This document shows positions 33,557 through 43,089 of a stretch of 64,000 bases of DNA, piece after piece. Below the pieces are notes generated by a model, which was not told where the DNA came from, searched no databases, and worked only from the letters and a program-made list of their open reading frames with translations. The stretch is from assembly GCA_963971285.1 (NCBI GenBank), contig OZ020249.1, positions 8,928,001-8,992,000 of the forward strand. The letters run 5' to 3'. The stretch's first letter is position 1; each line of letters begins with the position of its first letter. The stretch comes from Astropecten irregularis (taxonomy: Eukaryota > Echinodermata > Asteroidea > Paxillosida > Astropectinidae). The position numbers and the translations under genes are program-made.

Positions 33557-33670
33557 AAAGAAAAATTGACTGGAGCGGGATTCGAACCGGCGACCTCCTG
33601 AATACCGTACAGGCGCTCTACCAACTGAGCCATCCAGCCCTATGAATCCCGCTCCAGTCAATTTTTCTTT
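33557..33670 (-). repeat. tRNA-like sequence within a 27-bp perfect inverted repeat
   Basis: Minus strand 33639-33568 folds as a 72-nt cloverleaf: 7-bp acceptor stem (one G-U), D arm GCTC/GAGC, a T arm with TTCGAAT and one mismatch, and an anticodon arm with one mismatch. C stands where U33 is expected; the anticodon slot would read GGT. The arms 33557-33583 and 33644-33670 are perfect 27-bp inverted copies that include the tRNA 3' part. A diverged piece lies near 61945-62000. More likely a tRNA-derived repeat than a working tRNA gene. Confidence 0.55.
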
Positions 33671-33703
33671 GTGGTTATTTCACGAATATATTAATAATCA
33701 CTA

Positions 33704-34052
33704 TTAAAGGTAATATCACACTTTGATTTTTGTCAAAGAAATACAGATTCATGGGCAAATATATCAAGACAGATACAGTAACAGCCATCTGTGAAAATTT
33801 CAGTCCCATACGGTGCCCACTTTTTGAGAAAAAAGTGAAAAAGGGCCACAGTATTGCTTAAGTCTTTCCTCTTTTGTTTTGGATCTTTTAAAAGATTTTC
33901 GGTCGTTGTTTTACTCTTTTCTGGATAAATACAGCATTTCAGGCGGAAACATTTTGAACGGTATGTTTCTACCACTGTCATCTTCATACTCTGTAAGTTA
34001 TACGTATATTGGTCTGTTTTGGGTCCTTAGCAAAGTATGATACTACCTTTAA
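33704..34052 (+). mobile_element. MITE family A, copy 9
   Basis: TTAA-AGGTAATATCACACTTTG at the left and GCAAAGTATGATACTACCT-TTAA at the right. It lies between the two segmental-duplication units. Confidence 0.85.
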
Positions 34053-34261
34053 ACCATGACGTTATTTGGTATTGCATCATGCAGTCATTTTCTTTTCAGT
34101 TCACTTTATTATTGAATAAACAGATCTATAACACATGCAATAGGAAATTTGAGTATAGTCATTTAATACAGTGTTCTTCAATATGATGGTCATGGTCTAT
34201 TTGCAGAAATGATGCTGACATGTGTTTATGCGTTAATAACCATGACAGCGGGTACCGTGTA

Positions 34262-35089
34262 TACAGGGTGTCCCCCAAAAAAACCCGCAACACTTGTGTC
34301 GAGAACTATTATATGAAAACTATTGATCACTTCAAGATTCAGATATGTGATACAACTATGTCTTGGCTATCACCATGTAGAATGTGAGCAAAATTGGACT
34401 AAAATTAGGTGAATAGACTATGACTGAATTACCCAATCTCAAAACCCAATTTTCATCTTTCTTTCATACACATTATGTGTGTATTGACAACTATGCGTGT
34501 TTTCCTTGCAGATTTGTTTTTAAAGGTAATATCATACTTTGGTAAGAAACTAAAACAGAAATGTTCACAGATTTACGTATAACTTACAGGGTATGAAGAT
34601 GGTGGTGGTAGAAACATACCGTTATTTTTTTTCCGCTTGAAATTGTGTATTTATTCAGAAATTAGTAAAACTCAACGACCAAAAATCTTTTTGATCTTTT
34701 AAAAGATCAACAATAAAAGAAAAAAAGACTTAAGAAATACTGTGGCCGTTTTTCACTATTTTCTCAAAAAGTGGGCACCGTATGGGACTGAAATTTTCAC
34801 TGATGACTGTGACTATATCTTCCTTGATATTTTCGCCCATGAATCTGTACTTGAAGTACACATTCATGGGCAAAAATATCATACTTTGGCTTTTGTCGCA
34901 GAAGTCTTCTGTGACAAAAGCCAAAGTATGATACTACCTTTAAGGAGTACTCCTTCAATTTGTCATATTTTCGCCAATTTCAGCCTGATTTTGCTTAAAT
35001 TCTACATGGTGATAGCAATATCTGAATCTGGAAGTGATAAACAGTTTAATTAAACACACAGTGTTTTTTTTCTGGGACATGACCCTGTA
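34262..35089 (+). mobile_element. MITE family C, copy 3, split by family A
   Basis: TACAGGGTGTCCCCCAAAA at the left; GGGACATGACCCTGTA at the right. The conserved TTTGTTTTTAAGGAGTACTC of the family is broken exactly at its TTAA. Confidence 0.85.
34520..34943 (-). mobile_element. MITE family A, copy 10, nested in C, with end hairpin
   Basis: TTAA on both sides (34520-34523, 34940-34943). The right part carries an extra inverted repeat, ATACTTTGGCTTTTGTC / GACAAAAGCCAAAGTAT (34882-34930), a duplicated terminal arm not seen in other copies. Confidence 0.85.
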
Positions 35090-35602
35090 TACGTGCTCTG
35101 CACTATAGGATCGAGTATAAAGGAAATTATAAATGAATTACAATAATGAAACCATTTTTGTCCTTGGACGGACTTAGATGTTCAAAATCGTCCTCGGACG
35201 TACACAATGTGTGTTCAGTCTGTTATCAAAGACAACAGAAAAGACAAAACATGCATTGTTCTCGGACAGCATAAAATATGTGCACATTCACTGTACAGAT
35301 TGTTGTTTTGGTACCTAGACTTGACTATTAATACTAGCAAAATCGTTTTTCTTTTCTTCGCAAACTGCAGTTTGCCAACATGTTGCAGCAGAAAACTGGG
35401 CAACGCCCATGGCAGTGGTACGGAAGCATCTCGTGGACCTCACATCCTTCTCAGTGCATTATCAGCACGTCATCGATGGGCATCCTCTTGCGAAAAACTG
35501 TTAGTGTTTATATTATGCTTAATTTATGTAAAGCAAACAAAATGTACTGATAAAAGCTACACATTATTTTATGCTACACTGCATTGTAGCCTAATTATAT
35601 GC

Positions 35603-35964
35603 TTAAAGGTAATATCATACTTTGGTTTTTATCAAAGAAATGCAGATTCATGGGCAAAAATATCAAGACGGACACAGTAACAGTCATCAGTGACAATTTC
35701 AGTCCCATACGTTGCCACTTTTTGAGAAAACAGTGAAAAACAGCCACAGTATTTCTTAAGTGTTTTCTCTTTTATTTTTGATCTTTTAAAAGATTAAACA
35801 GATTTTCGGTCGTTAATTTACTATATTTTGGATAAATACACCATTTCAGACGGAAATATTTTAACGGTATGTTTCTACCAGCACCATCTTCATACCAAAA
35901 GTTATACGTAAATCTGTGAAAATGTTTGTTTTGGTTTCTTACCAAAGTATGATACTACCTTCAA
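35603..35964 (+). mobile_element. MITE family A, copy 11
   Basis: TTAA-AGGTAATATCATACTTTGG at the left and CCAAAGTATGATACTACCT-TCAA at the right; one TTAA has mutated. Confidence 0.85.
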
Positions 35965-36002
35965 CCAACTAATGCCTAATGGACTTGTCAGCGTGAGTTT
36001 TT

Positions 36003-36180
36003 AGGTGTTCGGGTTCAAGCCGAACACCTATTGTTATTGTTCGAGTTTTTAGTTAGGTGTTCGGGTTCAAGCCGAACACCTATTGTTAGTGTTCGAGTTT
36101 TTAGTTTGTTTTTTAGGTGTTCGGGTTCAAGCCGAACACCTATTGTTATTGTTAGGTGTTCGGGTTCAAGCCGAACACCT
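36003..36180. repeat. Four 27-bp palindromes at the Helentron start
   Basis: A 27-base hairpin (AGGTGTTCGGG, loop TTCAA, then complement) occurs at 36003-36029, 36055-36081, 36115-36141 and 36154-36180, separated by TATTGTTATTG / TTCGAGTTTTT linkers. A T-run of about 25 bases follows at 36199. Confidence 0.9.
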
Positions 36181-36193
36181 ATTGTTATTGTTC

Positions 36194-36224
<31 letters not shown>

Positions 36225-39200
36225 ATTATTTTTCTTCTTCCCAAACTTGTCAGCTGGACTTCTATAGGACTGTTACAAGATATTGACTTGAAACTTGGTG
36301 GGAACTTCGGTAGTAATGCCAAGTTGTACCTAGAAGATTGACGTCACGATGACGTCATCGGGTATCAAATTACACGCGTTTTTAGGAAAAACTTTGGTGC
36401 TTTATAACTTGAGAACCACATAACCTATGATTTTGATATTGACATATGTTACTCAACACGTGAAAGTCAACAATTAATATATTCAGTGTTGTGTACAAAT
36501 GACCTTCACTTCCGGTGTTACCGGAAGTTGAAGTTTGACTCAAAATAACTCGAAAACGGAAGGATTTGGGCACAAAAAACCGAGAGGGCTAAAAGATAGA
36601 GTAGGTCTTGGGCTTTCAGAAAATATCAACAATGACGTCATACGGGCTGTATAGCGCCCTCTACGGTGGCTTAAAGATATACAGTGATTACGTAATCCGA
36701 AAGTAAACAACGGATTTCCGCCAAATTTGGTGAGTGTAAAGCACTAGTGCACCTTGACATGTTTGCAAAGTTTAAAATCAGTGACGTTATTCAACCGGAA
36801 GTTATGCGTTTTTAAAGGGAAAATGATGTCATTATTCAAATACTGTTTACTCGTTAAGTACATGACGTACATCAGTGAAAGTTGCAAATTGTTTACATTC
36901 TATGCATTGAATGATTTTTGCAAATTTTCAGTTGTTTGTGATTAACTAACTGGAAGTTATCGTCCGGGCAATTTTACATTATTTAAAGGTGACACCATTT
37001 TCTATACGCTATCAGTCAGTGTACATATAATACGAATACACTGCACTCAGCATGATCAGTATTTGCTCAGTCACACAGTTTAAGTGTATTTCATAATGCC
37101 ACACATGTGTTCCAACAGACATTCTCATAACAGTTCCAGTACAAAATGAGACCCCGAACACCTAGTGGTTGTTCCCACAACCACAATGTCTAGTTTTTTT
37201 CCATTTTTTTTCTTCCCAAATTTGTCCGCAGGACTTCTATATGACGGTTACAAGATATTGACTTGAAACTTGGTGGGAACTTCGGTCATGATGCCAAGAT
37301 GTATTTAGAAGATTGACGTCATCAGGTATCAAATTACACGCGTTTTTAGGAAAAACTTTGGTGTTCTATAACTTGTGAACCACATGACCTACGATTTTGA
37401 TATTGACATATGTTACTCAACACGTAAATCCTAACAATTAATATATTCAGTGTTGTGTACAAATGACCTTTACTTCCGGTGTTACCGGAAGTTGAAGTTT
37501 GACTCAAAATAACTCGAAAACGGAAGGATTTAGGCAAAAAAAACCTCATGGTTCAAAGATAGACAAGGTCTTGGGCTTTCAGAAAATATAAACTATGACG
37601 TCATACGGGTTGTATAGCGCCCTCTACGGTGGATTAAAGATATACAGTGATTACGTAATCCAAAAGTAAACAACGGATTTCCGCCAAATTCGGTGACTGT
37701 GAACTACTAATGAACTTCGACATGTGTGTGAAGTTTGAAATTTGTGACGTCATGCAACCGGAAGTTATGCGCTTTTAAAGGAAAGATGACGTCATTATTC
37801 AAATACTGTTTACTCGATAATTACATGACGCACGTCATTGAAAATTGCAATATATTTATATCGTATGCATTCAATGACTTCTGAAAATGTTCAGTTGGTT
37901 GTGAAGAACTAACCGGAAGTTATTGTCCATACAATATTAAAGGTGATGTCATTTTACGGTATCAGTCATAGTGTACGAATACTGCAATCAGCATAATCAG
38001 TACATGTAGTACATGTATTAATTTTGCTCAGTCACGCAGTTGAAGTGTATTTTAATATGCCATTGAATGAGGGACGATTGATCACATACTGTACGTTCCA
38101 ACATACGTTCACATAACATTTCCACTACGAAATGAGACCCCGAACACCTAGTGGTTGTTCCCACAACCACAATGTCTAGTTAGAGTTTTTTTTTTTTCCA
38201 TTTTTTTTCCTCCCAAACTTGTCCGCAGGACTTCTATATGACAGTTACAAGATATTGACTTGAAACTTGGTGGGAACTTCGGTCATGATGCCAAGTTGTA
38301 TTTAGAAGATTGACGTCATGATTACGTCATCGGGTATCAAATTACACGCGTTTTTAGGAAAAACTTTGGTGCTCTATAACTTGAGAACCACATGACCTAC
38401 GATTTTGATATTGACATATGTTACTCACCACATGAATTTGAACAATTAATATATTCAATATTGTGTACAAATGACCTTCACTTCCGGTGTTACCGGAAGT
38501 TGGAATTTGACTCAAAATAACTCAAAATCGGAAAGGTTTTGGGCACATACAATTGCTTGGCAAAAAGATAGAGTAGGTCTTAGGCTTTCAGAAAATATAA
38601 GCGATGACGTCATACGGGCTGTATAGCGCCCTCTACGGTGGATTAAAGTTACACAGTGATTACGTAATCCAAAAGTAAACAATGGATTTCTCCGAAATTT
38701 GGTATGTGTAAAGCACTAATACATTTTGACATGTTTGTGAAGTTTGAAATCTGTGACGTCATTCAACCGGAAGTTATGTTCTTTTAAAAGGAACATTGTG
38801 TAATTATTCAAATACTGTTTACTCAGTCATTACATGACGTACATCAGTGAAAACTGCAAAATATTTACATCGTATCCATTCAATGACGTCTGGAAATGTT
38901 CAGTTACTTGTGATGAATTAACCAGAAGTTATTGTTCAGACAATGTTATATATATTTAAAGGTGATGCCATGTATACCTCCATGGTAGGCAGGAATTCCT
39001 TATCTGGTGTTCAATCAATTTGTGTACTTATAACTACTTACAGTGTGTGTAAGCTATCATTAACTAATTGCTTGCTTCAGTGCTGATGGGATTACAAGAG
39101 ACTCTGATTAGTACCAGATTGCAGTCATTGCAAGGTGATTGGAATGTGCTTCATTAGATTGTCTCAGTGGAAACGCATGATAGCCTCAACACAGGAGTTT

Positions 39201-39634
39201 AATACACCTCATACACTTTTTAGCAGTCAATTTTTACCATACAAAGGCCCCGACAAAGTTCCTACAGTGTAGATGTGAAGTGAACATGTACGCCATCTCT
39301 TGAAATATGAATTTTTAAATATTTGTCACACTAGCCTATTAACTTAGTACACATACGTGTACATGTGTTACGTGAAAATATGGTCATGTACAAAAACTAT
39401 GATGATCGATTGACTCTATTTCCCATACACTATATTATGTACAAAAATTGTACATAATTCACTGTGTAGAACATACGTCCACGTAATGTCCAATTGCATG
39501 ACTCAAAACTTTGTATACATCTTGCCATAGATGTTTGCACGTAAATCAACATAATTTTTATGTTCACATAACAGTTCCGCTACGAAATGAGACCCCGAAC
39601 ACCTAGCGGTTGTTAAACACAACCACATGTCTAG
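36003..39634 (+). mobile_element. Tandem non-autonomous Helentron (Helitron2-like) array
   Basis: Three units end at CTAG (37193, 38179, 39634). Each end has a stem-loop 8-10 bases upstream (GTGGTTGTTCCCACAACCAC or a variant), and just before it the sequence CCCCGAACACCTAG, which is the inverted copy of the array start AGGTGTTCGGG at 36003. A terminal inverted repeat matched by a subterminal repeat plus hairpin is the hallmark of Helentrons, which insert at TT; here CTAG is followed by TT at units 1 and 3. Units share TTGACTTGAAACTTGGTGGG, GCGCCCTCTACGGTGG and CTTCCGGTGTTACCGGAAG. Unit 3 is about 470 bp longer, with an insertion at about 38970-39530. No Rep/helicase frame was seen. Confidence 0.75.
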
Positions 39635-39690
39635 TTGTTTTTGTTTGTTGATTAATTTGTTTGTCATTAATTTACTTGTTGCCGTTTTCT

Positions 39691-40073
39691 TTAAAGGGAT
39701 GGTACAGAATTGGTAAGACAAAAATACACTTCAAGATCACAGATTCACATAACTGACTTACACAGTATAATGGTGATGACAGAAGAAAACATCCCATGAA
39801 ATGTTTCTGTCTGAAATGCCATATTCGTTGAGAAATAAATGAAACTATTTTCCCATTGGAATAAAATCGCTTCGAAGCGTTTTATTATGAACGCATAATA
39901 TCGTTGAAATGTGTAAACGGGTTTCCACTAATTTTATCTCGTGAACCAGATGGCTGATTGACCTCAAACTGATTTACAGGTTTGTCAGTTAAGGTATATG
40001 ATGGATTACATAATGTGCTTTCACTGTCAGCAACGGTCTTGTCGCAAAAACCAGTTCTGTACCATCCCTTTAA
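39691..40073 (+). mobile_element. MITE family N, copy 1
   Basis: TTAA-AGGGATGGTACAGAATTGG at the left, CCAGTTCTGTACCATCCCT-TTAA at the right. The interior shares layout with A and B (ATAATGGTGATGA, TCTGAAATGCC). A second copy is at 56891. Confidence 0.9.
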
Positions 40074-40431
40074 GTAATATGATAATTATGACCCTGTTAT
40101 TGTTAAATTTCTGTCGGTTTAAGATACTCGCCGTCAGGTACAATTTCACAGTGTAATTTCACTTCTGCAAACAATGGTCATCAAAGTTAGTGACCCATAA
40201 CGTATACCGTTCGTAGAGCCCTCATTTTTCGATTCTCGCAGATTCTTTCTCAATATGGCTTGAAAAACTCGCCTCTGGGAAGGACCCTTAACCAGGATCG
40301 AAACGTCAGGCCCTTATTATGCATTATTTTGAGCGTATACAAATAAAAGTCACAGAAATTCCAACACTCGCTTGTGTTAGGATGCCGTGCACATGTCCCG
40401 TGCAAGGAAACTACACTGGAGGACAGCTGGG
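40074..40431. other. Intergenic stretch
   Basis: Includes a single GGATCGAAACGTCAGGCCC motif near 40295, related to the tandem repeat at 54857-55305. Nothing else recognised. Confidence 0.4.
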
Positions 40432-41186
40432 GTCGATTTTACATAACTCATCGTAACTTACAATCAGTGTTAGGATTTATGACTCATTGCAGCCTCCCGT
40501 AGAAGTCGAAGGATACAAAGGGTTATCCTTTGCAGGGGCGTACGTAGATAACGGGGGAGGGGTGGGGGTATGTATACAGGGTGCCCCCCAAAAAAACCAA
40601 AAAAAACCAACAACAACAAAAAAACCGCAAATCTTTGTGTCGGAACTATTATATAAAAATTATACTGTTTATCACTTCAAGATTCAGATATGTGATGCAG
40701 CCATGTCTTGGCTACCACCATGTACAATGTGAGCAAAATTGAACTGCAATTGAGTGAAAAAACTAAGATCGAATTATACCCAACCTCAAAAGCCAATTTT
40801 CATCTTTCTTTCATACACATTATCTGTGTTTTGTGTGTTATTCTTGCAAATTTGTTTTTAAGGAGTACTCTTTCAGTTGTTTATTTTTTCGCCAATTTCT
40901 GCCCGATTTTGCTTAAATTCTACGTGGGTGATACCCAAGACATGTTTGTATAACATATTTGAATCTTGAAGTGATAAACAGTTTACTTTTAACAAAATGG
41001 GTCCCGACACAGTGTTGCGTTTTTTTTCTGGGACACCCTGTACATTTTGTGAACAAACGTGTGGAGTAAGTACGACCCATAGCTACAGGATCATATTCCC
41101 CAGTTGTGAGAACCGTGTCTACGTTACTGATCCTTCGTAACTCGAGTTACGATGGATCGCATGGCTTCGTGAAATATGATCCATAG
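40432..41186. mobile_element. Family D element split by family C copy 4
   Basis: D parts are GGTCGATTTTACATAACTC...AAGTCGAAGGATAC on the left and CGTAACTCGAGTTACGATGG...GGCTTCGTGAAAT on the right. Family C lies at 40574-41042 (TACAGGGTGCCCCCC ... GGGACACCCTGTA). Confidence 0.7.
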
Positions 41187-41187
41187 G

Positions 41188-41412
41188 GCCTTTTAGGCTT
41201 AGGCTCAGGCTCAGGCTCCAGCTCTGACATGCTGAAAATATAGGTTGTGGTTTTTCATTGAAGCCAAACTGCCAAAGCTCTGTTTTCCTTTTCATACTAG
41301 AGAATCTACTTCAGAACCGCAGCCAAAAGTCTTAGCTATTTTGATGCCCATTTTGCTAGAATGGAACCTGAGTCTGAAACGGGGCCTGAGTCTGCGTTTC
41401 GAAAACGCCCCT
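41188..41412. repeat. Family P element, small copy
   Basis: GGCTTAGGCTCAGGCTCAGG at the left, GGGCCTGAGTCTGCGTTTCG at the right, with ATAGGTTGTGGTTTTTCATT and the ATTTTGATGCCCATTTTG block between. Related to 51319-51741. Confidence 0.65.
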
Positions 41413-41711
41413 AGTGAATGTAAAACAAACATTATTGAAGAGTTCCGTGGTTGTGCGAGGACTGCTTTGAGCGTGCAACCGTTGAAGTAGCGAGGTTTAG
41501 GCCACCTACCTGAATTTGATCGAAGGTCGACCGTTATCATACATTATCGATCAATATAGGTCCGCTATCTAAATAATTATGTTTTGTATAATTATTATGT
41601 TTGCCATGATATCCGGGTGTCGGCGACCTCGTTTGCAAATATCATCTCAATATTATGTTGGAAAAGGTTTGTAATAGATTTTGTTAGGCCCTACATAGAA
41701 CACTGCCCTTA

Positions 41712-42070
41712 AAGGTACAGTACAGGATTGGTATAACATACCCAAAACAAAAATGTTCACAGATTTACGTATTACTTTCAAGGTATGAATATGGTGTTGG
41801 TAGAAACATACTGTTAAAATGTTTCCCTCGGAAATGTTGTATTTATCCAGAACTTAGTCAAACAAAGACTCAAGACAGTTTTGATCTCGGGGTAAGATCA
41901 AAACCATTCTTTATTTTTTATAAGAAATATTGAGTCGGGTTTTCCGCTATTTTCTCGTAACTCAGATTGTGCTAAAATTTCCACAGGTGTATTATTGCAT
42001 GTGCATGTTTGATCAGACAAAGTGTGAGTGCTGTTCTGTGACCTTTACCAATCATGTAATATACCTTTAA
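41712..42070 (-). mobile_element. MITE family B, copy 5
   Basis: TTAA-AGGTACAGTACAGGATTGG at one end and ACCAATCATGTAATATACCT-TTAA at the other, reverse orientation, full length. Confidence 0.9.
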
Positions 42071-42227
42071 CTGAATTTATCTTTTAGAGTTCAGGCAGGG
42101 GTTGGACGCCAAAAGGCCGAGCTCAGAGCACCGAGATTTCCTCTCATTTAAAGATTAAATGAGGCAAATTTAAGCAGCAAAACTCCAGAAGAAGAAGCAG
42201 ATTCTATTGTAAGTACTAACCTTTTTT

Positions 42228-42800
42228 GTTTGAAGGGTCTCTGTAATATGAATATGATGGCTTGAACATGTGCCATAAAGCATCTGTTTTATGTAGCCTG
42301 TGATTTTACCCATATTCCTTTTACCAAAATTTTTTTTTTTTTGTATGCTAATTAGAATTTCCATATTTATGAGCAAAACTGTGATGTCATCTGGGTAACA
42401 AAGCAGTAAACTTAATAGATTTATGCACAAAACGTTGGGGTTGTTTTATAAGTTTTGACAGACCTTTTCCTCCTTAACGGGTTTTATTGTGCCAAATAAT
42501 GTTCCTTTCACTCAACTGGTGGAGTAACTTTTTTTGCCACACCGTTTCTGTGGGTCAAGTTTGCCTGACTTTATTTAATTAAACAAAAGTGTTTTCATTA
42601 TACTTTTGCTGTAAGTTGGTTTTCCACATGAGTATATGCGTGAAAATCCTCCATTGTGCAAACTCATTCAAAGGATAACAAACTGTTGGTTTGAAACCAA
42701 AATAAGACTTGCCATTCATTATCTGTCAGTATAATTATGCTTTGTATGAAGGCAATCAAATAACCTGACTGAAAAAAAAACCACTGCAGGAACCCTTTAA
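42228..42800 (+). mobile_element. MITE family M, copy 3
   Basis: GAAGGGTCTCTGTAATATG at the left and CACTGCAGGAACCCT-TTAA at the right. It lies about 290 bases upstream of the SLC22 start codon. Confidence 0.85.
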
Positions 42801-43089
42801 AATGACGGTTTAGAGCTGCGGAAGTAGAGCGACTATGTCAAGTTAATGATTTGCAGTGTCACCAACATGGAAAGGTTGTCCTGTGCTATACACACTACTG
42901 ATATACTGTGATCGTTATGCTACGTTCAGTAAGCCTTAGGTTACAGAGCTTGCTCACACCAGCTGTGGCTCAAACCATTCCAATACACACTGCTCCCCAG
43001 TGACTTTATTAGTCAGTTTTATTAATAAGCAAATTGTTATTATTATTATTATTGCTATTTGGTGATTTGTATAGTACAGACCAAGAAAC

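Larger units (their letters stand above)
34069..35490. repeat. Segmental duplication, unit 2
   Basis: Diverged copy of 32026-33505. It carries family C (34262-35089), into which family A is inserted. The reading frame after CAG at 35370 runs to a stop at 35504 and includes TPMAVVRKHLVDL. It is weakly similar to the frame after CAG at 33421 (QYVAAQTLAPPIIELRK), so a decayed exon is possible. Confidence 0.5.

Noticed and set aside
33568-33639. Functional tRNA-Thr (GGT) gene
   Set aside because: No U33, mismatches in anticodon and T stems, and the sequence is embedded in an inverted repeat with a diverged partial copy elsewhere.
35207-35680. 157-codon plus-strand frame
   Set aside because: It crosses the duplication-unit end into a family A MITE; composition and boundaries do not suggest a gene.
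36003-36180. CRISPR-like array (27-base repeats with spacers)
   Set aside because: Only four repeats, spacers of unequal length and nearly identical sequence, and a eukaryotic context with Helentron ends.
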